From positions 151,355-215,354 of the forward strand of contig NZ_FWFL01000007.1 in NCBI RefSeq assembly GCF_900172295.1: a stretch of 64,000 bases of DNA, in the 5' to 3' direction. The notes beneath the pieces are model-generated. The model was not told the origin of the DNA. It was given only the letters and a program-made list of their open reading frames with translations, and searched no databases. Source of the DNA: Roseovarius litorisediminis (lineage in GTDB: Bacteria > Pseudomonadota > Alphaproteobacteria > Rhodobacterales > Rhodobacteraceae). The position numbers and the translations under genes were made by a program. Positions within the stretch are counted from its first letter, which is position 1; each line of letters begins with the position of its first letter. This document shows positions 16,489 through 26,017 of the stretch, piece after piece.

Positions 16489-18333
16489 TTACCCCAAACT
16501 TCCCCGGCCCTGTCCAAGGGCCGATTGCATTGTCTTGATTACCATAAATGCATCGCGCAGGTGGTTACGTTCAAGGTCGGATAATTGATTGGGCGCCATG
16601 AAGTTGTCCGGCGCCTCGCCCGCCCTGATCTGCGCCGCCTGGTGACGCAACCGCGTTTCCGCAATCAGATCGTAGGCATCAATCAGGTCCCGGGCACCGG
16701 ATTCGGACACGATACCGGCTTCGCGCGCAGCTTTCAGCCGGTCATACGTGTTGACCGCTTTAATCGCGCCTTCCAGGGCATAGACCCGGCCCAGATCGAC
16801 CACCGGCACCACCCCAGAATGTTTCAGATCAACCTTGTTTTTATGCTCGCCCGACCGGATTAACGCAAAGCCCCGGAACAGGCTAAGAGGCGGCGTATGC
16901 TTGAGCGAATTTGACACCATATGCGCCACAAAGATCGAGTTGGCACGGGCCCGCGTCAGCACCTGCTGCTGAAGCTCATCAAACAGCCCGTTTTCGCCTG
17001 AAATGGGCCGCAGATCAAACATGACCGAGGCCAGCATCTGCGCCTCGTTGTCGGGTTCAGATATCCACTTGTTAAAGTATTCGCGCCAAACACGGATCGG
17101 CTGACGCCAACGCGGGTTGGTGGCCATCATGTCACCGGGGCAATAGACAAATCCGCAGGTGTTTAACCCGTCCGATACGAACTGTGCCATCTCAGCAAAA
17201 TAGTCGTCATGTTCGGGCTTGAACGCATCGTCCAGGATCAGACAATTATCCTGATCCGAAACACCGGTCTGTTCGCGCCGCCCCTGGCTGCCACAAGCAA
17301 GCCACAGATAGGGCACTGGCGGCGGGCCAAGCTTTTTTTCCGCCAATCCCAAAAGGCGATGGGTGATCGCATCGGTGATATCCGTGATCCGGCGGGTGAT
17401 GGCGTTCGGGCGGGCCCCGGCACTAACCAGCTGTGTCAACAGGGTTGGTACCCGTGTCATCACTGCAGCCATATCGTGTGCATCTTCAGCCTGCACGATA
17501 TCGGCAATCATGTGGCTTGCTGTGGCGGCCTGCTGGCGGAACAGATCAGTCTTACCAACCATCCCGACAATTTGCGCGTTCACCACCACCGGCAGGTGGT
17601 TAATACCATGATCCGACAGCATCATCAGCGCATCCAGCCCCAGGGCATCTGGTGCAATGGTCATCGGATCCGGTGTCATGATCTGGTGCACTGGCACATC
17701 ACCGGTCAATCCTTCGGCCAGCACTTTGTTGGTCAGGTCATGGGCCGTGATGATACCTTTGAGCGCGCTGCCGTCCATCACCACAACAGACGAGATGCTA
17801 TGCGCGCGCATCATCTTTGCCACATCGGTAATCGTGCTGTCCGATGCGCAGGAAATCGGTGTTGCACTCATTAGGTCCGACACCTGCAGCGCGGTCAGCC
17901 CGGTGGCATATGGCCCGTCATCCGATGTCATGGATGATGACGGGCGGGCCCGCTCGAACCATATTTCAAACTCGGGCACGCGTTCGATCAGATCGAAAAA
18001 TATTTTCGGCGGGATCAACAACAAAGTTGAGGCCTCCGTCGCACGCGCGGTCAGCATGGCCAGCCCGTCGCGCAGTAACCCGCGTTCGCCCATAATATCA
18101 CCAGGCCCGCGACGAGACACCAGATCAGCGTGGCTAGAAACGATATCCAACGCACCGCTTTCCACCAGATAAAGCCCCGCCAACCGGGCGCCTTCTGAAA
18201 ACAGGATTTCACCCTCGCGCGCCTCAATCCGGGTGATACCCGGCGCGATCTCGGCGCGCAGGGCCTCGGGCAACATATCAAACGGCGCGTGTTGCTTGAG
18301 GACGTCCAGAATGTCCGAAGGGTCGTCAGCCAT
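16489..18333 (-). CDS. Cyclic-nucleotide-binding/CBS/DUF294 nucleotidyltransferase-like signalling protein
   Basis: 614 residues in four parts: a cNMP-binding-like domain (20-125), a CBS pair (150-270) able to bind adenine nucleotides, a DUF294 nucleotidyltransferase-like domain (290-440) with GSQGRREQT at 348-356 and SDQDN at 359-363 (the GS...D-x-D core of GlnD-type enzymes), and a DUF294 C-terminal helical domain. The arrangement matches proteins encoded beside SSS acetate symporters in Pseudomonas and Vibrio. A role in sensing energy charge and modifying a partner is plausible but not shown. Lies 165 bases downstream of the symporter gene, beyond a terminator-like hairpin. Confidence 0.85.
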   Translation of the reverse strand: MADDPSDILDVLKQHAPFDMLPEALRAEIAPGITRIEAREGEILFSEGARLAGLYLVESGALDIVSSHADLVSRRGPGDIMGERGLLRDGLAMLTARATEASTLLLIPPKIFFDLIERVPEFEIWFERARPSSSMTSDDGPYATGLTALQVSDLMSATPISCASDSTITDVAKMMRAHSISSVVVMDGSALKGIITAHDLTNKVLAEGLTGDVPVHQIMTPDPMTIAPDALGLDALMMLSDHGINHLPVVVNAQIVGMVGKTDLFRQQAATASHMIADIVQAEDAHDMAAVMTRVPTLLTQLVSAGARPNAITRRITDITDAITHRLLGLAEKKLGPPPVPYLWLACGSQGRREQTGVSDQDNCLILDDAFKPEHDDYFAEMAQFVSDGLNTCGFVYCPGDMMATNPRWRQPIRVWREYFNKWISEPDNEAQMLASVMFDLRPISGENGLFDELQQQVLTRARANSIFVAHMVSNSLKHTPPLSLFRGFALIRSGEHKNKVDLKHSGVVPVVDLGRVYALEGAIKAVNTYDRLKAAREAGIVSESGARDLIDAYDLIAETRLRHQAAQIRAGEAPDNFMAPNQLSDLERNHLRDAFMVIKTMQSALGQGRGSLG

Positions 18334-18451
18334 GATCGCCGGTATCCTCTGTCAGTGCTTTGTTCAGTGTATCTAAAAGAGAGCCCTGTGCCCGGAAATA
18401 TCGGGGGCCGTGTCCGGTCATGATATCCTGATGATCGGACCAGAAGAACTA

Positions 18452-18478
18452 TAGGGGGCACATTCTTTGCGCCCCCTA
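18452..18478 (-). terminator. Hairpin after the symporter gene
   Basis: An eight-pair stem TAGGGGGC/GCCCCCTA with an 11-base loop lies 19 bases past the symporter stop on the minus strand, followed by a weak ATAGTTCTT tract. It could act as a partial terminator that separates symporter expression from the signalling genes. Confidence 0.5.
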
Positions 18479-18497
18479 AAAGATTTTACCTTAACAA

Positions 18498-20282
18498 TCA
18501 GTGATCGGTCGCAGCACCGGCACCTTTAGGTACGCGTACACTTTCAACCAGATCACGGATATGTTGCGGTGTCGGCTTGGTCATTCCGGCAACCGTATAG
18601 GCAACCGCAAAGTTGATCATCGCCCCAATCGCACCAAACGAGGTGGACTTGATCGTTCCCAGCAGCGGATCAGCGTCAGTAAAGCTGTTCGTGTCTGGGA
18701 TAAAGAACCAACCCTTGTGCAGGAAGATATAGACCAGCGTAACGGTCAGACCGGCCAGCATGCCTGCCACGGCTCCGTGATTGTTGATCTTCTTCGAGAA
18801 GATCCCCATCATCAGCGCCGGGAAAATCGACGCCGCCGCCAGACCAAAGGCCAAGGCCACAGTTTGCGCCGCAAAGCCCGGAGGGTTGAGGCCCAGATAG
18901 GTGGCCACGACAATCGCGATACCCATGGCAACACGGGCCGACAACAGCTCGCCTTTTTCGCTGATGTTGGGGTTGAATTGCCCCTTGATCAGGTCATGGC
19001 TGACCGCCGACGAAATCGCAAGCAGCAGGCCGGCAGCGGTTGAAAGCGCCGCCGCAAGACCACCCGCCGCAACCAGACCGATGACCCAGCTTGGAAGGTT
19101 GGCAATCTCGGGGTTGGCGAGTACCAGGATATCGCGGTTAAAGTTGGTCAGCTCATTGCCGGTCCAGCCGTTTTCAGCCGCTTTTGCCTGCATCGCTTCG
19201 GATTTATCATTGTAGTATTGAATATATCCGTCGCCGTTCTTGTCTTCCCAGCCCAACAAGCCCGTTTTCTGCCAGGTGGCCATCCAGTCATATCTGGCTT
19301 CGTTTTCGATCTGTTCAACCGATACGGCCTGTGCGTCTGTACCATTTGGCCACATGAGTTCAGTGATGTTCAGACGCGCCATGGCACCAACTGCCGGTGC
19401 TGTCAGATAGAGCAATGCAATGAACACCAGTGCCCAACCGGCAGACCAACGTGCATCGGCCACTTTAGGAACGGTGAAAAAGCGCATGATGACATGGGGC
19501 AGACCAGCCGTACCAATCATCAGGCTAAGCGTGAACAGAACCATGTTCAGCGTATCAGCGTGATGCGCGGTGTATTCGGCAAAACCCAGTTCAGCAACAA
19601 TCGCATCCAGCTTGGCCAACAGGGGCTGGCCGCTGGCGACGTGATCCCCAAACAGGCCAAGGGCCGGGATAGGATTACCCGTCAGTTGCAACGAAATAAA
19701 GATCGCCGGAATGGTGTAGGCCATGATCAGCACGCAGTATTGTGCCACCTGCGTATAAGTCACGCCTTTCATCCCGCCCAGAACAGCATAGGCAAACACC
19801 ACACACGCGCCGATCAACAGGCCAGACGTGTTTGAGATTTCCAGGAACCGGCCAAAGGCCACGCCGACGCCAGTCATCTGGCCGATCACATATGTGGTCG
19901 AGGCCACGATCAGACAGATCACCGCCACCAGACGCGCAGTGGGGCTATAGAAACGATCACCAATAAACTCGGATACGGTAAACTTACCGAACTTGCGCAG
20001 GTAAGGGGCCAGCAATAGAGCCAGCAGAACATAACCGCCGGTCCAGCCCATCAGGAAGGACGAGTTGTCATAGCCGGTAAAGGCAATCAGGCCCGCCATC
20101 GAGATGAACGAAGCCGCCGACATCCAGTCAGCCGCCGTTGCCATACCGTTGGTGACGGGGTGAACGCCACGGCCCGCCGCGTAAAATTCTGATGTTGAAC
20201 CCGCACGGGCCCAAATCGCGATGCCGATGTAAAGCGCAAAAGACGCGCCCACAAACAGCAGGTTAATTGTAAACTGATCCAT
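18498..20282 (-). CDS. Sodium:solute symporter (SSS), acetate permease ActP-like, VC_2705 type
   Basis: 594 residues with about 13 transmembrane helices and the SSS signatures AAGRGVHPVTNGMATAADWM and the sodium-site helix ALSTAAGLLLAISSAVSHD. It is longer than ActP because of an insert around 310-390 in a loop; this insert holds an EF-hand-like loop at D347-N358 (DKNGDGYIQYYN). The neighbours (DUF4212 small subunit, adenylate kinase, acetyl-CoA synthetase) support acetate or short-chain monocarboxylate uptake. The start is 15 bases after the DUF4212 stop. Confidence 0.9.
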   Translation of the reverse strand: MDQFTINLLFVGASFALYIGIAIWARAGSTSEFYAAGRGVHPVTNGMATAADWMSAASFISMAGLIAFTGYDNSSFLMGWTGGYVLLALLLAPYLRKFGKFTVSEFIGDRFYSPTARLVAVICLIVASTTYVIGQMTGVGVAFGRFLEISNTSGLLIGACVVFAYAVLGGMKGVTYTQVAQYCVLIMAYTIPAIFISLQLTGNPIPALGLFGDHVASGQPLLAKLDAIVAELGFAEYTAHHADTLNMVLFTLSLMIGTAGLPHVIMRFFTVPKVADARWSAGWALVFIALLYLTAPAVGAMARLNITELMWPNGTDAQAVSVEQIENEARYDWMATWQKTGLLGWEDKNGDGYIQYYNDKSEAMQAKAAENGWTGNELTNFNRDILVLANPEIANLPSWVIGLVAAGGLAAALSTAAGLLLAISSAVSHDLIKGQFNPNISEKGELLSARVAMGIAIVVATYLGLNPPGFAAQTVALAFGLAAASIFPALMMGIFSKKINNHGAVAGMLAGLTVTLVYIFLHKGWFFIPDTNSFTDADPLLGTIKSTSFGAIGAMINFAVAYTVAGMTKPTPQHIRDLVESVRVPKGAGAATDH

Positions 20283-20297
20283 TTGGTCAGGCCCCCG

Positions 20298-20558
20298 TTA
20301 TTCTTCGCCGACGCCGTGTTCGGCATCAAGTTTGTTCATGCGCCAGGCGTAAAAGAAGATCAGGCCAAGAAAGACCAGGATCGACCCCTGTTGCGCAAAC
20401 CAAAAGCCAAGGTCAGTTCCGCCTACCGCGATACCCGAAAGCATTGGGCGCAGCAGAATGCCAAAGCCAAAAGAAACCAGAGCCCAGATTACCAGGCTCC
20501 AGAGGATTAGCCGCACATTGGCCTTCCAATATGCATTGTTTTCAGAGTTGTCGGACAC
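20298..20558 (-). CDS. DUF4212 small membrane subunit of the SSS symporter
   Basis: 86 residues from a GTG at 20558 (VSDNSENNAYWKANVRL) with GGGAGGA upstream; the frame is open further but that part has no family character. Two transmembrane helices (about 18-38 and 50-70) and the YWKANVRLI start mark the DUF4212 family, which is regularly encoded directly before VC_2705-type symporters, much as YjcH precedes ActP. Probably an accessory subunit. Confidence 0.85.
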   Translation of the reverse strand: MSDNSENNAYWKANVRLILWSLVIWALVSFGFGILLRPMLSGIAVGGTDLGFWFAQQGSILVFLGLIFFYAWRMNKLDAEHGVGEE

Positions 20559-20622
20559 GTCCCGTCCTCCCTTTTCAGGTTTCCTCACCCCGATGCAGGA
20601 CCATCCTGCACCGGCCTTTTCC

Positions 20623-21309
20623 TTATGCGCTTGCCTTGGCGACAATCGCATTCAGCTGGGTACCGATGGCGCCAATGTCGTCCATCGCATCAACGCGCCG
20701 AAGAACACGTTTGAAATCGTAGTAAGCAATCAGCGGCGCGGTTTGGGCGTGATAGGCTTTCAGCCGCTCTGCCACGGTTTCTGCATTGTCATCGGCGCGG
20801 CGCTTCATCTCGGTACCTCCGCACTGGTCACAGGCGCCTGCCTTGGCAGGGGTCTTGTAGGTGTCGTGATAGCCTTCACCGCAGCCCGCACATGTATACC
20901 GGCCCGAGATCCTTTCGATCATTGCGTCATCTTGCACCTCAAGCGAAACAACTGCATCCAGAGACAGCCCCTTGTCAGCCAGCAGGCCATCCAGCGCCTC
21001 GGCCTGAGCAACCGTGCGTGGAAACCCGTCAAAGATAACTCCTGCCGCCGCATCGGGCTGATCCAGGCGGTCATTGACGATGGCAATGACAATGTCATCG
21101 CTGACCAGACCGCCAGCCTTCATAACCTCGTCCGCCGCCTTGCCCGCTGATGTGCCACGGGCCACGGCTTCGCGCAGCAAATCACCGGTCGATAGCTGCA
21201 CCAGCCCGTGACCATCAGTCAGCATGCGGGCCTGAGTACCCTTACCCGCCCCCGGAGGACCAAGCAGAATTAGGTTTGGCGCTTTTTGCGCTGAATTCAA
21301 TCCACTCAT
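20623..21309 (-). CDS. adk: Adenylate kinase (zinc-type LID)
   Basis: 228 residues from the ATG at 21309, behind AAGGAGA. P-loop GPPGAGKGTQA, the NMP-binding region (STGDLLREAVARGT) and FDGFPRTVAQAEAL are all present. The LID carries four Cys (CAGCG and CDQCGG) as in zinc-binding long-type enzymes. It makes two ADP from AMP and ATP. The gene sits 22 bases downstream of acetyl-CoA synthetase, whose reaction releases AMP, so it probably serves to recycle that AMP. The usual alphaproteobacterial adk lies in the ribosomal-protein operon, so this may be a second copy. Confidence 0.92.
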   Translation of the reverse strand: MSGLNSAQKAPNLILLGPPGAGKGTQARMLTDGHGLVQLSTGDLLREAVARGTSAGKAADEVMKAGGLVSDDIVIAIVNDRLDQPDAAAGVIFDGFPRTVAQAEALDGLLADKGLSLDAVVSLEVQDDAMIERISGRYTCAGCGEGYHDTYKTPAKAGACDQCGGTEMKRRADDNAETVAERLKAYHAQTAPLIAYYDFKRVLRRVDAMDDIGAIGTQLNAIVAKASA

Positions 21310-21331
21310 ATCCTGATCTCCTTTTCTGGTG

Positions 21332-23302
21332 TCACTTTGCGTGAACACTGTTGGCAATCAGGTCGTCCACGACAGCCGGTTCAGCCAGCGTCGATGTATC
21401 ACCAAGGCTACCGGTGTCGTTTTCGGCAATCTTGCGCAGGATACGGCGCATGATCTTACCCGAGCGGGTTTTCGGGAGGCCCGGCGCCCATTGGATCACG
21501 TCCGGCTTGGCAATCGGGCCAATCTCGGTACGGACCCATGTTTCAAGCTCTTTGCGCAGCTCTTCCGTGGCCTCGACCCCTTCCATCAGAGTGACGTAGG
21601 CATAGATGCCCTGCCCCTTGATATCGTGCGGATACCCCACCACGGCGGCCTCGCTGACAGCGGCATGGGCGACCAGTGCGCTTTCGACCTCGGCCGTGCC
21701 CATCCGGTGACCGGATACGTTGATCACGTCATCAACGCGGCCGGTGATCCAGTAATAGCCATCCTCGTCACGGCGGCAGCCGTCACCGGTGAAATAATAA
21801 CCTTTGAACATCTCGAAATAGGTCTGCACAAACCGCTCGTGATCGCCCCAGACGGTGCGCATCTGACCCGGCCAGCTATCCTTGATCGCCAGCACGCCTT
21901 CGGTTGCGCCAACCAGTTCATTTCCCTTGTCGTCCAGAATGATCGGCTGCACGCCAAAAAACGGCTTGGTGGCCGAACCGGGTTTTGTTGGGATGGCACC
22001 GGGTAGTGGCGCAATCAGAATGCCGCCGGTTTCAGTCTGCCACCAGGTGTCAACGATCGGGCATTTTCCTTTGCCGACATTCTCGTTGTACCAGGTCCAC
22101 GCCTCGGGGTTGATCGGCTCGCCGACCGAGCCCAGAATGCGCAGACTGCTCAGGTCACTGCCTTCAACCGGCGCGGTGCCCTTGCCCATCAGCGCGCGAA
22201 TGGCAGTGGGCGCTGTGTAAAACTGGGTAACTTTGTGCTTTTCGCAAACCTGCCAGAACCGTCCCGCATCGGGGTAGGTTGGCACGCCCTCGAACATCAC
22301 GGTGGTGGCGCCATTGGCCAGCGGGCCATAGACGATATAGCTGTGGCCGGTGACCCAGCCGACATCGGCGGTGCACCAGTAAATATCACCCTCTTGATAG
22401 TCGAAAACATATTGATGCGTCATCGCGGCATAGGTCAGATAGCCACCGCTGGTATGTACAACACCTTTGGGCTGCCCCGTGGAGCCCGAGGTATAAAGAA
22501 TGAACAGCGGATCTTCGGCGCTCATTTCTTCAGCCGGGCAATCGGCGGTTACAGTTTTGCGGATATCTTCGAAATGTACATCGCGCTTGTCGTCCCAGGT
22601 TGTCTGCTCGCCTGTGCGCTTGACTACCAGCAGCTTCACATGATCATCGCAACGGCGCAGCGCCTGATCACAGTTGGTTTTCAGATGGGTCACGCGGCCG
22701 CCGCGTGGCGCCCCGTCAGCCGTGATGACAACCTTGGCGTCAGATCCGTTGATCCGGTCTGCCAATGCATCCGCCGAAAACCCCGCGAATACGATCGAAT
22801 GAATGGCGCCGATCCGCGCACAGGCCAGCATCGCATATGCAGCCGCCGGGATCATCGGCAGATAGATCACGACCCGGTCGCCTTTACCTATACCCAGTTC
22901 TTTCAGCACATTGGCAAACACCGACACTTCTTCATGCAACTGCTTGTAGGTAATATGCTGTGCTGCGTCCTCGGGCGAATCCGGCTCCCAGATGATCGCG
23001 GTCTGGTCACCACGGGTTGCCAGATGCCGGTCGATACAATTGGCCGCAACGTTCAGCGTACCCTCTTCGAACCACTTGATCGAAACATTGCCATAAGCAA
23101 ACGAAGTATTCTTGACGGTATTGAATGGCTTGATCCAATCCAGACGCAGGGCTTGCTCACCCCAAAAACCATCGGGGTCTTCAACAGATTTACTGTATAG
23201 CGCCTCGTATCCGTCCGCATCGACATGCGCACTTGCAGCAATTAGATCAGATGGAGGGTAAATTGTTTTTGCTACTGCAGCATCCGCTGAATGATCAGCC
23301 AT
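21332..23302 (-). CDS. acsA: Acetyl-CoA synthetase
   Basis: 656 residues from the ATG at 23302 ([12 protein letters not shown]), with AGGAGAACCGAT before it. The adenylate-forming motif [18 protein letters not shown], the hinge region [20 protein letters not shown] and the C-terminal [11 protein letters not shown] with the catalytic, acetylatable Lys are all intact. It activates acetate with ATP and CoA, giving AMP and pyrophosphate. It leads an operon with adk and the symporter pair. A long AT-rich region precedes it. Confidence 0.95.
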   Translation of the reverse strand: MADHSADAAVAKTIYPPSDLIAASAHVDADGYEALYSKSVEDPDGFWGEQALRLDWIKPFNTVKNTSFAYGNVSIKWFEEGTLNVAANCIDRHLATRGDQTAIIWEPDSPEDAAQHITYKQLHEEVSVFANVLKELGIGKGDRVVIYLPMIPAAAYAMLACARIGAIHSIVFAGFSADALADRINGSDAKVVITADGAPRGGRVTHLKTNCDQALRRCDDHVKLLVVKRTGEQTTWDDKRDVHFEDIRKTVTADCPAEEMSAEDPLFILYTSGSTGQPKGVVHTSGGYLTYAAMTHQYVFDYQEGDIYWCTADVGWVTGHSYIVYGPLANGATTVMFEGVPTYPDAGRFWQVCEKHKVTQFYTAPTAIRALMGKGTAPVEGSDLSSLRILGSVGEPINPEAWTWYNENVGKGKCPIVDTWWQTETGGILIAPLPGAIPTKPGSATKPFFGVQPIILDDKGNELVGATEGVLAIKDSWPGQMRTVWGDHERFVQTYFEMFKGYYFTGDGCRRDEDGYYWITGRVDDVINVSGHRMGTAEVESALVAHAAVSEAAVVGYPHDIKGQGIYAYVTLMEGVEATEELRKELETWVRTEIGPIAKPDVIQWAPGLPKTRSGKIMRRILRKIAENDTGSLGDTSTLAEPAVVDDLIANSVHAK

Positions 23303-23864
23303 ATCGGTTCTCCTCATACATTACGAAAAAATTCGATGCGCGCCCTTGAAAAGCGCCTCCTGTATCCCTTCGTATACAATAGGGAAATTTTTGTAAAAAA
23401 ATACTATCCATCTTTTATCAATAACTTTTTTTGTGAATACAGTTACGGTAATGCAGGGCATTTTTGTAATATAATTTACAAATCGGAATTATCTCTTGAA
23501 ATTCAAAGGCCCGCATCACTCATGAAAACCTCTGGCGCTCATCAATGCCGCAACGCAGCGCCTGAAACTGAATTCCAATTAACAAATATCTGATGAGAGC
23601 CCGCCACCTGCCTGTTCGGGTCGACAAAAAGAAGATCCAAGCGACTCGGCATTTTACCTAGGGTAGATTTTCAATTCGACCGGATCCTCAGGCTTGGCGC
23701 GGATCTCAAGACGCCAGCAGCGACCCGTCATGCATTTCAGAACCCATTGACGGAAATCGGCTGGTTCAGCCGTGACAATGCCAGATGGCCTTTTGCGCCC
23801 CAGTGTCGAGATGCCAAATTTCAGGAAGAGCGATAGATATTTTCAAAAGACCTTATGGCAAAGA
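23303..23864. promoter_or_regulatory. Long AT-rich upstream region of acsA with palindrome
   Basis: 562 bases without a supported gene between acsA and the end of the IclR gene. Bases 23380-23510 are strikingly AT-rich. A perfect palindrome TTTGTAA-N6-TTACAAA lies at 23463-23482, and TTTTTGTAA/TTTTTGTGA motifs recur near 23391 and 23428. These may be operator sites and the acsA promoter. I see no recognisable RNA element. Confidence 0.45.
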
Positions 23865-24644
23865 TCAGTTTTGGTTCATCTGCGACAGGCTCTCCGCCGC
23901 TTTTTTCAGAACAGGCAGAAAGCCCAAAAGACCAGTAATGCTCTGGCGCTGCAGCGGCGCGTGCGCCGCCAGCGTGGCGATCAGACGTTGCTGAATGTCA
24001 ACGATGGGCACGGCGACCGCCACCATTCCCTCCATGAATTCCTGGTCGTCCGTGGAATATCCCCGCTCACGGATTTCCTGTAAATCCCGGCGCAACTGCT
24101 CAGGCTGGGTTTTCGTCTGACCGGTGTGTTTTTCCAGCTCACGCGCTGACAGGAAGGCCTCTAGCGTAGCGGGCCTTAAGGTTGACAGATACATTTTGCC
24201 GCTGGCCGTGCAGTGAAACGGAACCTGTGTACCAATCGGCAACTGGATCCGTAGGGGCCACTTGGTTTCAACACGGTCAAGATAGGTCATGCCTTCGCGA
24301 TCCGGGGTGGCGATGTTGCAGGTTTCACCGATCTCCTCGGCAACCCCTTTCAGGATCGCGAGCCGGGCTGTTCTTAAATGCACCGACGACATTGTATTCA
24401 CCGCCATTTCGCGCATGCGCGGCCCCGGCCCGTAGGATCTCCCATCCAGATCGCGCTGCAGAAAACCTTCAGCCTCGGCCGTTTGCAACAGTCGATGGAT
24501 CGTAGGTTTTGGTAAACCCAGCTTTTCACCCAGAACCGAGGGTTTCACGGCAACCCCCAGACGGGCCACCTCTTCCATGATCAGCAGTAACCTCAGGTTT
24601 GTAGGCAGCTGCTGGCCTTTATGGGCTGGTCCGTCTGCGGGCAT
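23865..24644 (-). CDS. IclR-family transcriptional regulator
   Basis: 259 residues. An N-terminal winged helix (LLLIMEEVARLGVAVKPSVL, then LGLPKPTIHRLLQTAEAEGF) and a C-terminal IclR effector domain (VETKWPLRIQLPIGTQVPFH, CTASGKMYLS, DDQEFMEGMVAVAVPI) identify the family. The start lies 14 bases after the stop of the TRAP large-permease gene on the same strand, so it is the last gene of that operon. It probably controls the TRAP genes and the divergent GMC oxidoreductase gene, perhaps via the palindrome at 28054-28068. Confidence 0.9.
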   Translation of the reverse strand: MPADGPAHKGQQLPTNLRLLLIMEEVARLGVAVKPSVLGEKLGLPKPTIHRLLQTAEAEGFLQRDLDGRSYGPGPRMREMAVNTMSSVHLRTARLAILKGVAEEIGETCNIATPDREGMTYLDRVETKWPLRIQLPIGTQVPFHCTASGKMYLSTLRPATLEAFLSARELEKHTGQTKTQPEQLRRDLQEIRERGYSTDDQEFMEGMVAVAVPIVDIQQRLIATLAAHAPLQRQSITGLLGFLPVLKKAAESLSQMNQN

Positions 24645-24658
24645 TATTACTTCGTCGT

Positions 24659-26017
24659 CTATCTGTTAGGAAGCAAGATCAAAGCAAGGTCCGGCACAAG
24701 AGCCACTAAAACCCAGACGCTGATCAGCGCTGCAAGGTATGGCACCGTATAGCGAAGCAGGCGGAAATAGGGAACTCCCGTTACCCCCGATGCGACATAT
24801 AAGTTCAGGCCATAGGGCGGTGTGATAAACCCAATCGAGGCCCCCACCAGGAAAATCACTGAAAAGTGGATCGCATCAATCCCGACCGAGGCCGCAATTG
24901 GCGCCAGGATAGGTGCAAGGATAATCGTAACCGGCAGACTTTCCAAAATCATGCCCGCGAAGAAAACGATGACCATCGACGTAAATAGAACTGCATAGTA
25001 GCCCCCCATTCCCGTTACGAAATCACCAATGATCTGTTGCGCCCCCAGGGCCGAAAGCACTTGCTGCATGGCAATGGACACCGCAATCAGCGGCGCCAGA
25101 ATCCCCGTGATCTGGGCAGACCGCACTACGATGCCGGGGATTTGGGCTATGGTAAAGCCACCGACCACGAACATCTCGGTAAAGCCCTTTTCGGTGACCG
25201 GCGTGTCGTCGTCAGACTTTAGTATCTTGTTAATCGGATAGCAGATCAGCCCGACGATGATACAAAACCCAACAGTCACGCCTGCCGCCTCGGTGGGTGA
25301 GAATTTTCCGGTGTAGATGCCCCAAAGCACCAGACCAATGGCAAAGAAACCCAGCCAGGCCCCAAAAGCCGTTTTAAGCACCCGGTTCAGTTGCAGCGGA
25401 ATCAGGTGGCCCCAGCCATTCAGGCGACAGATGATCCAGCAGGCAAATTGCATGCCAACCACCATCAGGGTGCCTGGCAGAATGCCTGCCACAAACAGAT
25501 CCGAAATTGGCAGGTTCATCAGGAAACCGTAAACGATAAAAATGATCGACGGCGGAATGATGATACCGACGGTACCGCCCGCGGCAGCAGTGGCCGCCGA
25601 GAACCGCTCGTCATAGCCACCTTTGACCATCTCAGGGTGTAGCATAGAACCGATAGTGGCCGTCGTGGCCGAGTTCGAGCCCGAGATGGCAGCGAAAAGC
25701 CCGCAAGCCCCAAGGGCCGCCATGGCGAGACCGCCACGTAGCCAGCCCAGACAGGCATAGGCGAAATCCGACAGCCGCTTGGCAATGCCGGACATGTTGA
25801 TCAGGTCGCCGGTAAGGATGAACAACGGCATAGCCAGCAGCGCAAATCCTTTGTTGAAAGTGTTCATCAACTCGGACCCGGTGTTATCAAAGGTCAGTCC
25901 CAGAACCGCGCTGCACCCGATGGTCCAGTAGAAAATGACCAAAAGCACCGGTGTGCCCAGCATGAACAAAAAGGTCACCCCGATTGAGATGAGCGTGATC
26001 AGGTTGCCATCGGTCAT
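24659..26017 (-). CDS. TRAP transporter large permease (DctM type)
   Basis: 452 residues, about 12 transmembrane helices. Typical DctM stretches are SGSNSATTATIGSMLHPEM, IIPPSIIFIVYGFLM and PPYGLNLYVASGVTG. It is the ion-coupled transport channel for small organic acids or related solutes. The ATG overlaps the last base of the DctQ stop (TAATG), so the two membrane subunits are translated together. Substrate is not deducible. Confidence 0.92.
   Translation of the reverse strand: MTDGNLITLISIGVTFLFMLGTPVLLVIFYWTIGCSAVLGLTFDNTGSELMNTFNKGFALLAMPLFILTGDLINMSGIAKRLSDFAYACLGWLRGGLAMAALGACGLFAAISGSNSATTATIGSMLHPEMVKGGYDERFSAATAAAGGTVGIIIPPSIIFIVYGFLMNLPISDLFVAGILPGTLMVVGMQFACWIICRLNGWGHLIPLQLNRVLKTAFGAWLGFFAIGLVLWGIYTGKFSPTEAAGVTVGFCIIVGLICYPINKILKSDDDTPVTEKGFTEMFVVGGFTIAQIPGIVVRSAQITGILAPLIAVSIAMQQVLSALGAQQIIGDFVTGMGGYYAVLFTSMVIVFFAGMILESLPVTIILAPILAPIAASVGIDAIHFSVIFLVGASIGFITPPYGLNLYVASGVTGVPYFRLLRYTVPYLAALISVWVLVALVPDLALILLPNR

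Noticed and set aside
23291..23593. Rightward 100-codon frame upstream of acsA
   Set aside because: It crosses the AT-rich leader and the acsA start in antisense, with no family character.
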